Notes under the pieces: model-generated
Database searches by the model: none
The model's input: only the letters and a program-made list of their open reading frames with translations
What the model was told of the DNA's origin: nothing
Shown here: positions 45,626 through 57,049 of the stretch, piece after piece
How positions within the stretch are numbered: the first letter of the stretch is position 1
Layout: each line of letters opens with the position of its first letter
Program-made: the position numbers and the translations under genes
NCBI GenBank assembly: GCA_030803735.1
Contig: JAURUC010000001.1
Span: 1,621,501-1,685,500, forward strand
Source: Actinopolyspora lacussalsi
Lineage (GTDB): Bacteria > Actinomycetota > Actinomycetes > Mycobacteriales > Pseudonocardiaceae
Direction of reading: 5' to 3'
DNA length: 64,000 nt

Positions 45626-46579
45626 CTAGTGCCAGGGTAGGGCGGAACGCTCTCCCCAGTAGGTCGCCGGATCCCCGGCGACGGCCGCCAGTTCGTCGAG
45701 ATCACGCCTGCTCAGCGAGACCGAGCGGGCGGCCAGGTTGCTGCGCAGCTGCCCCACGCTCGCCGCACCGAGCAGCACCGTGTCCACCCACGGCTGAGCC
45801 AGCACATGCGCGAGGGCGACCGCGTCGGCGCCGGCACCGTGCCTGCCCGCCACGGCGGCCAGCGGCTCCGGCGGTCGCGAGGCCAGCCTGCCGTTGGCCA
45901 GGGTCTCCTTGACCAGCACCCGCCAACCACCCTCGTGGGCCTGCGACAGCGCCCTGCCCGCCGACGGTTCCAGGGAGTTCCACGTGGCCTGCACGGCACC
46001 GAACAGCTGTTCACCGCCCACCCGCAGCTCCCAGGCCGCCTCGATCGCGGCAGCCTGGGCCGCTCCTGTCGTGGAGATTCCCAGCAGCACTCCGCTGTCG
46101 CGCAGCCGGGCCAGTTCCCGCTGCAACTCGGCGTCCTCGAACAGTGGGCTGTCGGTGGTCAACGAGTGCACCTGGTACAGCTTCAGGTGCTCCCCCAACG
46201 CTTCACGGCTGGCGGACCACTGCTGTCGGAAGCGCTCCAAGGAGTGTTCCTTGATCTCGTGGACCTCGGTCTCGACACGCCATTCGGCGACGTAGGCGTA
46301 GCCCCACTTGCTGGACACGATCACGTCCTCGTGACCGCGGTCGCGCAGCCACTCGGCCAGGAACTGCTCGGCACTGCCGTAGGAACGTGCCGTGTCCACC
46401 CGGCGGATCCCAGCGGCATGGGCCTCGTCCAGCACCTGCCTGGTCCGGGTACGCATGGCGTCGACGGTGCGGTCCTCCGGCAGCACGCCGACACGCCCCA
46501 CGTTGATGTAGGCGGGCCTGCCCAGGGCGGCCAATCCGACACCGAAGCGGTCCACCGGACCGGTCGAAGCATCCGTCAT
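45626..46579 (-). CDS. Aldo-keto reductase
   Basis: 317 residues from ATG 46579. AKR pattern: GIRRVDTARSYGSAEQFLAE (catalytic Asp, Tyr), VSSKWGYAY (Lys), LYQVHSLTTDSP (His). Then LLGISTTGAAQ and the NADPH-binding VLLGAASVGQLRSNLAA near the end. Substrate unknown. Its stop is followed by repeat copy B. It is transcribed towards the XRE gene and is convergent with it. Confidence 0.85.
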   Translation of the reverse strand: MTDASTGPVDRFGVGLAALGRPAYINVGRVGVLPEDRTVDAMRTRTRQVLDEAHAAGIRRVDTARSYGSAEQFLAEWLRDRGHEDVIVSSKWGYAYVAEWRVETEVHEIKEHSLERFRQQWSASREALGEHLKLYQVHSLTTDSPLFEDAELQRELARLRDSGVLLGISTTGAAQAAAIEAAWELRVGGEQLFGAVQATWNSLEPSAGRALSQAHEGGWRVLVKETLANGRLASRPPEPLAAVAGRHGAGADAVALAHVLAQPWVDTVLLGAASVGQLRSNLAARSVSLSRRDLDELAAVAGDPATYWGERSALPWH

Positions 46580-46646
46580 GCGCCGCAACCTATCGAGCCC
46601 GCGTCGATGACGACACCGGTGACGCCGACCGCGCCGCGACACAGTC

Positions 46647-46678
46647 ACGGGGCGCCACTCGAACGAGTGGCGCCCCGT
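46647..46678. terminator. Very strong palindrome downstream of arc
   Basis: acggggcgccactcg (46647-46661) and cgagtggcgccccgt (46664-46678) are perfect 15-base arms with only AA between. It lies about 130 bp after the arc stop on the minus strand and 70 bp before the aldo-keto reductase start. Likely terminator of the arc transcript. Confidence 0.7.
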
Positions 46679-46806
46679 CTGGTCAATGGCCAGGTTGCTC
46701 AAGTGGCCGACTTGACCAGCGGCCAGGTGTCGAAGAGCGGCTCTCCGACACGATGACGCGGCTGACCGTCGACCGCTGGCACTGCCGACTACGGGAACCG
46801 GTACGA

Positions 46807-48600
46807 CTACAGGTACTGGCCGGTGTTGGTGGCGGTGTCGATCGCCTTGCCCGACTCCTGGTTCTTACCGCTGACCAGGGTGCGGATGTAGACAATGCGC
46901 TCACCCTTCTTCCCCGAGATACGTGCCCAGTCATCCGGGTTGGTGGTGTTGGGCAGGTCCTCGTTCTCGGCGAACTCGTCGACGATGGCGTCCTGCAGGT
47001 TCTGCACCCGCAAGCCGGGCTGCCCCGTGTCGATGGCGGACTTGATCGCCGCCTTCTTGGCACGGTCCACGATGTTCTGGATCATGGCGCCGGAGTTGAA
47101 GTCCTTGAAGTACAGGATCTCCTTGTCCCCGTTGGCGTAGGTGACCTCCAGGAAGCGGTTCTCGTCGGTCTCGGCGTACATCCGCTCCACTGTGGTCTGG
47201 ATCATCGCGTCCACGCACGACGGCTGGTCCCCGCCGAACTCCCGCAGATCCTCCTCGTGGATGGGCAGATCGCTGGTGAGGTACTTGGAGAAGATGTCCT
47301 TGGCCGACTCGGCGTCGGGCCGCTCGATCTTGATCTTGACGTCGAGCCTGCCGGGGCGCAGGATCGCCGGGTCGATCATGTCCTCCCGGTTGGAGGCGCC
47401 GATGACGATGACGTTCTCCAGCCCCTCCACACCGTCGATCTCGCTGAGCAGCTGGGGAACGATGGTGGTCTCCACATCGGAAGAGACACCGCTGCCCCTG
47501 GTGCGGAAGATCGAGTCCATCTCGTCGAAGAACACGATCACCGGTGTGCCCTCGGAAGCCTTCTCCCGCGCACGCTGGAAGATCAGCCGGATGTGGCGCT
47601 CGGTCTCGCCCACGAACTTGTTCAGCAGTTCGGGACCCTTGATGTTGAGGAAGTACGACTTGGCCTGACCGTCCTCGTCGCCCCGGGACGAGGCGACCTT
47701 CTTGGCCAACGAGTTGGCCACCGCCTTGGCGATCAGGGTCTTGCCGCAACCGGGTGGTCCGTACAGCAGCACACCCTTGGGAGGTGCCAGCTTGTACTGG
47801 ATGTAGAGATCCGAATGCAGGAACGGCAGCTCGACGGCGTCCCGGATCTCCTCGATCTGACCACCGAGGCCACCGATGTCCTGGTAACCGACATCGGGCA
47901 CCTCCTCCAGCGTGAGATCCTCGACATCGGCCTTGGGAACCGTGTCGTAGGCATAGCCGACCTTGCTGTCCACCAGGACCGAATCACCGGACTTCAGGCC
48001 GGACTCGACCATGGGCGGCGTCAGCCACACCACGCGTTCCTCGTCGCTGTGCCCGGTGACCAGTGCTCGTCGAGGCTGATCCGTTTCGGCGGTCGGAAGC
48101 ATCTCACGGAAGGTGCAAACCTCGCCGGTACGTTCGAACGTTCCCTCCTCGACCACCGTCAACGCCTCGTTGAGGCGCACCGACTGGCCGAGTTGCAACT
48201 CCTCCACATTCACGTTGGGTGACACGGCCACACGCATCTTCCTGCCGGAAGTGAACACGTCGACCGTGCCGTCCTCGTAACGGCTGAGGAAAACGCCGTA
48301 CCCACTCGGTGGCTGAGCGAGTCGGTCAACTTCCTCGCGCAGCGCGGTCAGCTGGCTCCGCGCTTCCTTGAGGGTCTCGGTGAGCTTGGCGTTCCGTTCG
48401 GTGAGTTGGCTCACTCTCTCGGATGCCTCGGCAAGCCGCTGCTCCAACAACCGCACCTGTTGCGGGGACTCGTTGAGCCTGTCTCGAAGCGAGGCGACCT
48501 CGTCCTCCAGCTCGCGGATCTGCTTGTTCGTTTCCGCACTGCCGCGGGCTCCCTGGCCAACGCCCTCTTCAGGCCGGTTGTCGGGACGGTCGTGCTGCAT
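46807..48600 (-). CDS. arc: Proteasome-associated AAA+ ATPase ARC (Mpa)
   Basis: 597 residues from ATG 48600 with GGGAGGAGGG upstream. Coiled coil at about 22-96 that captures Pup, two OB folds (about 100-230), AAA+ core with Walker A GPPGCGKT at 281-288 and Walker B FFDEMD at 357-362, and sensor/arginine-finger region [17 protein letters not shown]. The C-terminus GQYL is the docking tail for the PrcA ring. It unfolds pupylated proteins into the proteasome. Separated from dop by a 5-kb redox module. Confidence 0.96.
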   Translation of the reverse strand: MQHDRPDNRPEEGVGQGARGSAETNKQIRELEDEVASLRDRLNESPQQVRLLEQRLAEASERVSQLTERNAKLTETLKEARSQLTALREEVDRLAQPPSGYGVFLSRYEDGTVDVFTSGRKMRVAVSPNVNVEELQLGQSVRLNEALTVVEEGTFERTGEVCTFREMLPTAETDQPRRALVTGHSDEERVVWLTPPMVESGLKSGDSVLVDSKVGYAYDTVPKADVEDLTLEEVPDVGYQDIGGLGGQIEEIRDAVELPFLHSDLYIQYKLAPPKGVLLYGPPGCGKTLIAKAVANSLAKKVASSRGDEDGQAKSYFLNIKGPELLNKFVGETERHIRLIFQRAREKASEGTPVIVFFDEMDSIFRTRGSGVSSDVETTIVPQLLSEIDGVEGLENVIVIGASNREDMIDPAILRPGRLDVKIKIERPDAESAKDIFSKYLTSDLPIHEEDLREFGGDQPSCVDAMIQTTVERMYAETDENRFLEVTYANGDKEILYFKDFNSGAMIQNIVDRAKKAAIKSAIDTGQPGLRVQNLQDAIVDEFAENEDLPNTTNPDDWARISGKKGERIVYIRTLVSGKNQESGKAIDTATNTGQYL

Positions 48601-48631
48601 ATCGGCACCCTCCTCCCGTGTTCGTACCACC

Positions 48632-48654
48632 ACGGTACCGGCGATCAACGACAA
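48632..48654 (-). promoter_or_regulatory. PafBC-type (RecA-independent) promoter candidate for arc
   Basis: On the minus strand TTGTCGTTG (48654-48646), eight bases, then TACCGT (48637-48632) fits the RecA-NDp pattern TTGTCRGTG-N8-TANNNT with one mismatch. It lies 31 bases upstream of the arc ATG. PafB and PafC, encoded at 32039-33993, recognise such promoters in mycobacteria. Confidence 0.45.
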
Positions 48655-49103
48655 CGCGAGGTCGTCGAATCCCGCTAGACGGCCCAGCGTGCCACACGAA
48701 TCGGCCGCATCACATGAACTGAGCCACTCCGGCATTGTTGCGATTCGTTACGCGGTTCGCCGGATGACCACGGTGCGTTTCGTCCCGTTGGTCCGTTCGG
48801 GAGAGACTTTCCTCTTCGACGCCGATCACGTGGCCTGTTCGCACACCTGCTGTCGCGATCACCGCACCGCACGGAGCGCACACGGGCATCCGTGTGGTAA
48901 CCGATTCGTGATCCCGACACGATCGTGCGGCCAACCACGGGAGTCCCACTGCTCGGGAGGAACGAGCCGCGGACAACCGCCGACCACTACCCGATTCCGA
49001 AGCGGCCTGCTCTGATCTACTTGAGTACCGCTGCTGCGCGAACACCCGCCGCAGGAGCCTGTTTCGGAACCGCACGGAAGGGCACGTGCCTCGGGAGGCC
49101 CCG
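48655..49103. other. Divergent intergenic region, no gene seen
   Basis: The gap between arc and the next plus-strand gene holds open frames that are only GC-rich noise. I see no RNA gene or repeat. The only signals are the arc promoter candidate at its left edge and a ribosome-site-like stretch near 49085-49100. Confidence 0.4.
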
Positions 49104-49790
49104 ATGACCCAGCCGCCACGAAGATCCGGCCCCGGCGGAGAGGCCCGGCGACCGGAGAACGGAACCGGACATCACCGGACCGACCCCCGGGACGATCCGT
49201 CCGCCTCGTGGCAACACTCCGACCCGGGAGAACCACCCGTCGGGCAACCGTTGCCCCCGGGCCGTCGCGGCCCACCTCCCTCGGAACGACACGTTCCCGG
49301 CACTCCACCCCCACCGCCGGACTGGGGCGATCCCGCGTTCAACCGCGGGCTGCCCCGGAGCGAGTCCCGGGAATCGTTCGAGGCCGCTCCACCGACCGAA
49401 CACCGCTCACGACGGCGGTGGGTGCTTCCGGCGCTGCTCGGCGCGCTGCTCGCCGGTGCCGCGACGGGCGGCTACTTCCTGTTCTTCACCGGTCCGGACG
49501 ACCCCCGACCCGCCGCCACGAACCTGTTGGACAGAATCAACGACGGTCGATTCGAATCGCTCGAACCGGAACTGTGTTCGGCGAACCGCGCGAAACTGCT
49601 CCGGCAGCTCGAACAGCTCAGCGCGGGCGAGTTCGACCTGAACCTGGGGGAGATCAGTGCACGAGGCGAGAGCGCGACGGTCCGGGTCACCGGAACCTAC
49701 TCGGCGGGCAGTGCGTCCTATCGGGTCGATCAACCGCTCGGCCTGCGATGGGAGGACAGCCGATGGCGACTCTGCGACCTGGCCCGTTGA
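49104..49790 (+). CDS. Pro-rich single-pass membrane protein
   Basis: 228 residues from ATG 49104; a GTG at 49086 is a possible earlier start. Residues 1-103 are disordered, rich in Pro, Gly, Arg (QPLPPGRRGPPPSERH). Then RSRRRW and one helix (VLPALLGALLAGAATGGYFL, about 107-128). The outer 95-residue domain has DPRPAATNLLDRINDGRFES, one Cys near the middle and one near the end (WRLCDLAR). The plan matches the two proteins that follow and resembles DUF4878-type lumazine-like domains. Function unknown. Confidence 0.65.
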   Translation: MTQPPRRSGPGGEARRPENGTGHHRTDPRDDPSASWQHSDPGEPPVGQPLPPGRRGPPPSERHVPGTPPPPPDWGDPAFNRGLPRSESRESFEAAPPTEHRSRRRWVLPALLGALLAGAATGGYFLFFTGPDDPRPAATNLLDRINDGRFESLEPELCSANRAKLLRQLEQLSAGEFDLNLGEISARGESATVRVTGTYSAGSASYRVDQPLGLRWEDSRWRLCDLAR

Positions 49791-49972
49791 CGACCTCGTG
49801 GCGGCGCTCTACCCGCGAGGCGGCCGGATCCGACGAATCCGCCGTCCTCTCTCAACCGAACGGGCCGCACCGTCGCTGTCCCGGCAACGGCCGATGACGC
49901 TGCGGCAACGATTCCGAGACTTTTCCAGCCATCCGGCGTGTGATCGCGCAGTATTTCGGACCGAGGAACGAC

Positions 49973-50722
49973 ATGACATACCCACAACCTCCCGGACAGG
50001 GCGATCCCCGGGGCGCCCAACAGCCGTACGGTGGCCAGCCCGGCGATCAGCACCCGCAGAGCGGCGGGCAGCCCGCCTGGGGACAGCAGTACGGCCAACC
50101 CCACCCTTACGGGCAACACCCCGGCGGTCAGCACCCGCAGAGCGCCCCCCAGCAGGCATGGGGCCAACAGGGGTGGGGACCACAGCAGGCGTGGGGACAG
50201 CCGCAGCAGGGCTTCCCGGGCGATCCCAACGCCTACCCGCCCTACGCGCAGCCGGGCGGCCCCTATCCGCCGCAGCAGAAGAAATCCAAACTCCCCTGGA
50301 TCCTCGGCGGCGGCATCGGCGGTGTTCTCGTTCTGGGAGGAGTCGTCACGCTGCTGTTGGTGACCCTGCTGGGCGGGAACGGTCCCGAGGACGTGGTCGC
50401 CCGTTATGAGAAGGCCGCACAGCAGCAGATTTCCAATCCGCTGAATCAGCCACCAATGTCGGAGTACGACGAACTGCTCTGCGAAGAGCAGCGGCAGGCC
50501 ATGAAGGAAACTCTTCGCAACCAAACGGAGCAGACCTCACAACTCGGTGAGCAGGAGCTGTCCAAGCTGCGCCGCACAACCGTGACCACGCGGGATGTCG
50601 AGCACGACGACAAGAGCGGCACATTCACGATGCGGATAAGCACGCCCGGAGAGGAACCGATCACCAACGAACTCGATCTGGTCAAGGAAAACGACGACTG
50701 GAAGATCTGCTATCCCTCCTGA
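49973..50722 (+). CDS. Gln/Pro-rich membrane protein, paralogue 1
   Basis: 249 residues from ATG 49973 with GAGGAA upstream. An N-terminal 100-residue low-complexity region of WGQQ, GQHP and YPP units, then KKSKLPW, one membrane helix (ILGGGIGGVLVLGGVVTLLL) and an external domain with Cys near 165 (LLCEEQRQAM) and near the end (DDWKICYPS). The DUF4878-like fold is probable. Followed by a close paralogue 100 bp downstream. Confidence 0.68.
   Translation: MTYPQPPGQGDPRGAQQPYGGQPGDQHPQSGGQPAWGQQYGQPHPYGQHPGGQHPQSAPQQAWGQQGWGPQQAWGQPQQGFPGDPNAYPPYAQPGGPYPPQQKKSKLPWILGGGIGGVLVLGGVVTLLLVTLLGGNGPEDVVARYEKAAQQQISNPLNQPPMSEYDELLCEEQRQAMKETLRNQTEQTSQLGEQELSKLRRTTVTTRDVEHDDKSGTFTMRISTPGEEPITNELDLVKENDDWKICYPS
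50150..50312 (+). repeat. Duplicated block 1 (shared with 51062-51239)
   Basis: 163 bp coding for the end of the Gln/Pro-rich region and the start of the membrane helix. It recurs in the next gene with one substitution and one extra 15-bp unit (caggcgtggggacag). The flanking coding regions are much less similar. Confidence 0.75.
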
Positions 50723-50821
50723 ATCCGGAGTTCACCGCCGAAACGGCCCGGTATCCCAACGGAGCACACCGGTGACCGCACCGCTCGACGAAAAGCACAC
50801 CCATTCGAAACGCGAGGAGCG

Positions 50822-51706
50822 ATGACCTACCCTTCGCAGCATCCCGATCCGAACGACCCCTGGCAGCAGAACCAGGGACAGCAGGGCGGTTACTATCCCG
50901 AGTCCGGCGGGCAACCGGCCTGGGGACAGCAGTACGGCCAGGATCCCTACGGGCAGCAACCGGGCGGGCAGTATCCCCAGACGGGCGGGCAACCCGTGTG
51001 GGGACAGCAGCCCGATGGGCAGTACCCGCAAACCGGTGGGCAGTACCCGCAGAGCGGCCCGCAGCAGGCATGGGGCCAACAGGGGTGGGGACCACAGCAG
51101 GCGTGGGGACAGCAGGCGTGGGGACAGCCGCAGCAGGGCTTCCCGGGCGATCCCAACGCCTACCCGCCCTACACGCAGCCGGGCGGCCCCTATCCGCCGC
51201 AGCAGAAGAAATCCAAACTCCCCTGGATCCTCGGCGGCGCCGGGGCGGGCGTCGTCGTCATCGGCGGGATCATCGCCCTGCTGTTCGTGGTGCTCGGCGG
51301 CCCCGGCGACCCGAAGGACGTGGCGCAGGAGTACGTGAACAAGATCAAGGAGAAGGACTTCCCCGCACTGGCCTCGATGACCTGTGAAAATACACTAAGT
51401 GATCAGGACAACCCCTTCAACGACGTCAACAGGGAAGACCTGATCGATTCGTTCAAGAATCGGGGGCTCAGCCAGGAGCAAGCGACCCAGGTCTTTAACG
51501 AGATGGAGTTCAACGTCGAGCTCGAAAAGGTCACCAGAAAGTCCGACACCACGGCAGTGGCCAGCATGACCGGAAACATGGTGATCAAGTTCGAGGGGCC
51601 GACGGGAACGCGGTCGAACGAAGAGAACATCGGCGGTGAGATGGACATGGTGGTCGAGGACGGCGAGTGGAAGATGTGCGACGGCGCCGCCCAGCCCACC
51701 GGCTGA
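50822..51706 (+). CDS. Gln/Pro-rich membrane protein, paralogue 2
   Basis: 294 residues. Low-complexity region of about 125 residues (QYPQTGGQPVWGQQPDG and similar units), then KKSKLPW and a helix (ILGGAGAGVVVIGGIIALLF). The external part has DPKDVAQEYVNKIKEKDFPA, TCENTLSDQDN, and a final EWKMCDGAAQ. The two Cys correspond to those of paralogue 1. A DUF4878-type domain is likely. Ends at a strong convergent terminator. Confidence 0.7.
   Translation: MTYPSQHPDPNDPWQQNQGQQGGYYPESGGQPAWGQQYGQDPYGQQPGGQYPQTGGQPVWGQQPDGQYPQTGGQYPQSGPQQAWGQQGWGPQQAWGQQAWGQPQQGFPGDPNAYPPYTQPGGPYPPQQKKSKLPWILGGAGAGVVVIGGIIALLFVVLGGPGDPKDVAQEYVNKIKEKDFPALASMTCENTLSDQDNPFNDVNREDLIDSFKNRGLSQEQATQVFNEMEFNVELEKVTRKSDTTAVASMTGNMVIKFEGPTGTRSNEENIGGEMDMVVEDGEWKMCDGAAQPTG
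51062..51239 (+). repeat. Duplicated block 2 (shared with 50150-50312)
   Basis: 178 bp, the partner of the block in paralogue 1. The tandem 15-bp unit caggcgtggggacag is present twice here and once there. Confidence 0.75.
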
Positions 51707-51718
51707 AACCACGGCTCA

Positions 51719-51762
51719 GCTCCGACTTCCCCGCCGGGAAGCCAGGCTCGGGAAGTCGGAGC
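51719..51762. terminator. Bidirectional terminator
   Basis: gctccgacttccc (51719-51731) and gggaagtcggagc (51750-51762) form a perfect 13-bp stem between convergent genes. A second small stem (gtgacc/ggtcac) is at 51769-51787. Confidence 0.7.
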
Positions 51763-51799
51763 CACCCTGTGACCAAGCGAGGGTCACTCGGGCGGCGGG

Positions 51800-53913
<2,114 letters not shown>

Positions 53914-54153
53914 ACGAGCAGCCTAGAACGCCGCGACGACAACGAGCGGATCACGGTGCCGGGAACGCGGCGTGTCGTGGCTCTCGGTACTCCTCCGAGA
54001 GCCGTCTCCGCTGCGAACACTCCGGCGCGGAAGCACCGGCGTACCGGCCGAATTCCCGGCACGAACCCTGCCCGCGACGGCGAGCCCGCCGAGTCCCACC
54101 ACGCGAGCACCTCGGCGAATCGGAACCACGAAGCCCTACTAGGGTTGCCGGTC

Positions 54154-55053
54154 ATGGCGGAATCTGCCCGGAACGAGACAGGCGGCGAGCTCGCGAGTTC
54201 CGCGCGTGGGGGATCCGGCGGGCGTCGTCCGGCGCTCTCACCGTCCCGCGCGAGCGACTTCAAACAGTGCCCGCTGCTGTATCGGTTCCGCGCGGTGGAC
54301 CGGCTTCCGGAAACCCCCACGAAGGCGCAGGCACGCGGCACCGTGGTGCACTCGGTGCTGGAACGGATGTTCCAATTGCCCGCCGCGCGGCGGGACCGTG
54401 CCACGGCAACCGAACTCCTCACGCCCGTCTGGCGGGAACTGCGCGCCGAACAGCCCGAACTGGCCGAGCTGTTCGCCGACGAGCACGAGCTGACCGAGTG
54501 GCTGGAGTCGACCGGCGAGCTACTCGAATCGTACTTCGAGCTGGAGGACCCGCGGCGACTCGACCCCGAGGCGTGCGAGCTGCGGGTGGAGACCGAACTG
54601 GACAGCGGTGTACTGCTGCGGGGGTTCATCGACCGGGTCGATGTCGCCCCCACCGGGGAGGTGCGGCTGGTCGATTACAAGACCGGTGCCGCGCCCCGGC
54701 AACCAGGCGAGAACAAGGCGCTGTTCCAGATGAAGTTCTACGCCCTGGTGCTGTGGCGAAGCCGGGGAGAGCTTCCCCGGCAGCTGCTGCTGATGTATCT
54801 GAAGGACCGACAGTCGCTGACCTACAAGCCCGACGAGGCGGAGCTGCGTCGGTTCGAGCGGACGCTGGAGGCCATCTGGCAGGCCATCCTGCGCGCGGGA
54901 CGCAGCGGCGACTTCCGCCCCACGCCGTCCCGGTTGTGCGACTTCTGCGACTTCAAACCGCTGTGCCCCGCACACGGCGGGACGGCTCCGCCCTACCCCG
55001 GTTGGCCGGAACCGGAACAGCGAACCGCCGCCTCCGCCAAGCACGGCGCCTGA
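54154..55053 (+). CDS. RecB-family exonuclease
   Basis: 299 residues. SPSRASDFKQCPLLYRFR opens the PDDEXK_1 domain. The catalytic core is in GFIDRVDVAP ... VRLVDYKTG (Asp...Asp-x-Lys). A Cys cluster, LCDFCDFKPLCPAH near 265-280 with Cys in the N-terminal part, can hold an iron-sulfur cluster as in Cas4/AddB-type nucleases. The same gene (Rv2119) neighbours trmI in M. tuberculosis. Probable single-strand DNA nuclease; no CRISPR array nearby. Confidence 0.86.
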   Translation: MAESARNETGGELASSARGGSGGRRPALSPSRASDFKQCPLLYRFRAVDRLPETPTKAQARGTVVHSVLERMFQLPAARRDRATATELLTPVWRELRAEQPELAELFADEHELTEWLESTGELLESYFELEDPRRLDPEACELRVETELDSGVLLRGFIDRVDVAPTGEVRLVDYKTGAAPRQPGENKALFQMKFYALVLWRSRGELPRQLLLMYLKDRQSLTYKPDEAELRRFERTLEAIWQAILRAGRSGDFRPTPSRLCDFCDFKPLCPAHGGTAPPYPGWPEPEQRTAASAKHGA

Positions 55054-55133
55054 ACTCCGACAGCAGTCCGAGCGAGAACGGCCGTGCGGAACCGATCACA
55101 CGGCGGAATGACGAAACGGCGAAGGGAACCGCG

Positions 55134-55919
55134 TTGGCAGCGACGGAGGAAGTGTTCTACGAGCAGCTCGACCACGGTGTTTTCCGCGCCACGGAGCACA
55201 CCGTCGGGCCGTGGTCGGACAAGGCCCAGCATCTGGGGCCGGTGGCGGCACTGCTGGTACGCGGCATCGAGTGCTGTGAACCCGACGAACGCCGCTCCGT
55301 CCGCAGGGTGAGTGTGGACGTGCTCGGGCCGGTGCCGGTGGACGAGGTGACGGTACGAGCGGAGGTCGCGCGTCCGGGACGCTCCGTGGAACTGGTCACC
55401 GCCGAGATAGCGGCCTCGGGACGGATCGCGGCCACGGCACGGGCCTGGCGGATGCTGCGCTCCGACACCGCCGACGTAGCCCGCGACGACGCGCGGCGGC
55501 TCACGGATCCGGCCGAGTGCCCCGCGATGCCGTTACCGGCCGGCTGGTCGGGCGGCTACGCCGACGCACTGGAGTGGCGTACGGCGAGCACCGCGACACC
55601 GGAACCGGGCCACGCGGAGGTGTGGGCGAGGCAGCGCATGCCGCTGGTGGCGGGCGAGGAGCCGAGCCCGTTGCAGCGACTGTTCGCCGTGGCCGACTGC
55701 GCCAGCGGCGTATCGAGCAGTCTGCCGTTCGAGCGGTGGGCGTTCGCCAACACCGATCTCACCGTGCACCTGGCCCGGCAACCACACGGCGAGTGGGTGG
55801 GTCTCGACGCGCGCATGACGCTCGGTCCGGACGGCGCGGGACTGACCCGGACCACGCTGCACGACGCCGCAGGCCCCGTCGGACAAAGTGCGCAGGCCCT
55901 GCTACCCACTCGACTCTGA
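55134..55919 (+). CDS. Acyl-CoA thioesterase-family (double hotdog) protein
   Basis: 261 residues from TTG 55134, selected for the GAAGGGA site six bases upstream; no ATG or GTG fits. First hotdog (about 15-115): DHGVFRATEHTVGPWSDKAQ ... RRVSVDVLGPVPVDEV. Second (about 150-255): WARQRMPLVAGEEPSPLQRL ... NTDLTVHLARQPHGEWVGLD. This is the thioesterase_3/PaaI-like double hotdog of actinomycetes, predicted to act on acyl-CoA. Substrate unknown. Confidence 0.78.
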   Translation: MAATEEVFYEQLDHGVFRATEHTVGPWSDKAQHLGPVAALLVRGIECCEPDERRSVRRVSVDVLGPVPVDEVTVRAEVARPGRSVELVTAEIAASGRIAATARAWRMLRSDTADVARDDARRLTDPAECPAMPLPAGWSGGYADALEWRTASTATPEPGHAEVWARQRMPLVAGEEPSPLQRLFAVADCASGVSSSLPFERWAFANTDLTVHLARQPHGEWVGLDARMTLGPDGAGLTRTTLHDAAGPVGQSAQALLPTRL

Positions 55920-55929
55920 GGTCCCAGTC

Positions 55930-55977
55930 GAGTCCGACCGGGGCCGAGTCCGACCGGGGCCGAGTCCGACCGGGGCC
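55930..55977. repeat. Tandem repeat, 3 x 16 bp
   Basis: Three perfect copies of gagtccgaccggggcc begin 10 bases after the thioesterase stop. They lie between convergent genes (VOC stop at 56017). Confidence 0.85.
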
Positions 55978-56016
55978 GCGAACGCGACTCCGCCTCGCCC
56001 GAGCGGGAAGGTCCGC

Positions 56017-56865
56017 TCAGTCCTCGTAGGGATCGTAGTTGCCGGGAATCCCGTGGCCGCGTGACGCCTCCGAAGCATCCACCAGTGCGAACCTCGCCCC
56101 GGTGGGATCACGCAACACAGCCATTCTGCCCAGGGACGAGTCGTACGGGTTGGCCCGCACCCTGCCATGCGCGGCGATGGCACGCCGGACCGTCTCGTCG
56201 GTGCCGATGTTCGAGTCGACACCGAGATAGATCAACCAGTGCGGCTCGGTCTCACCGTTGATGTGATCACGGAGCATGCTGACGCGGGCCATCACCGACT
56301 CCTCACCCAGGTACCAGACCGAGTAGTCGAGTTGGTTCTCGGTGCCGAACTGCGTGGCGGTGTAGCCGAACAGCTCCTGGAAGAACAGATCGGCCGTCTG
56401 CGCCTTGATGGTGAGCAGCTCAGCCCACATGAGGGTGGCGGGCAGGCCCACGTCGAACTGCCAGGAGTCCTCCGGTTCGAGCAGTCCGAACTCGACGCCG
56501 GAGGGATCGGTGAGCACGGCCTTGGTGCCGATACCGCTGAGATGGCCGGGCGGCACGGTCACGGTGGCACCGTTGCTCTCGGCCTGCTCGCAGGCTGTTC
56601 GACAGTCCCCTGTGGCCAGGAACAACCGCCATCCGGCCACGTCCTCACCCGCCGCGCGCAGGCTCGCGACGGGAAAGTCGTCGTGCGTGGCGATCAGGTG
56701 ATCACTGCCGTCCGATGCCCGGCGCTGTTCGTACCGCCAGCCGAACAGTGCCGTGTAGAACTCGCATGCCCGCTCGAGGTCCGGAGTTATCAACTCGATC
56801 CAGCAGGGCATCCCCGCGTACAGCTGCCATTTCGGCGGCGCGGAGTCCACCGGGACCACACCCAT
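56017..56865 (-). CDS. Two-domain VOC-family protein
   Basis: 282 residues from ATG 56865 with GGGAGGA upstream. Each half is a VOC module: CWIELITPDLERACEFYTAL ... VEFGLLEP and MWAELLTIKAQTADLFFQEL ... ARFALVDA. This is the glyoxalase/bleomycin-resistance superfamily type often annotated as hydroxylase-like. A more canonical VOC paralogue is at 8446-9108. Substrate unknown. Confidence 0.78.
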   Translation of the reverse strand: MGVVPVDSAPPKWQLYAGMPCWIELITPDLERACEFYTALFGWRYEQRRASDGSDHLIATHDDFPVASLRAAGEDVAGWRLFLATGDCRTACEQAESNGATVTVPPGHLSGIGTKAVLTDPSGVEFGLLEPEDSWQFDVGLPATLMWAELLTIKAQTADLFFQELFGYTATQFGTENQLDYSVWYLGEESVMARVSMLRDHINGETEPHWLIYLGVDSNIGTDETVRRAIAAHGRVRANPYDSSLGRMAVLRDPTGARFALVDASEASRGHGIPGNYDPYED

Positions 56866-57049
56866 GGGTCCTCCCGCTAGTACTTGGCGTCTTCCGGACA
56901 CCATTATCCGCCGCGACACGCGCTGTATGTGCTGTTCCAATCACGATCCGATCACCTCACCGGAACGCGGAACCGCCGGGCCGGTGCGGTGGTGTGGCCG
57001 GAGCGGTGCCGATTTCTCGCGAAATCGCGGGGCCCGCGTCGCTTCCAGA

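Noticed and set aside
54154..55053. RecB-like nuclease as part of a CRISPR-Cas (Cas4) system
   Set aside because: No CRISPR array or other cas gene is in the window, and the gene has a fixed place next to trmI in actinobacteria.
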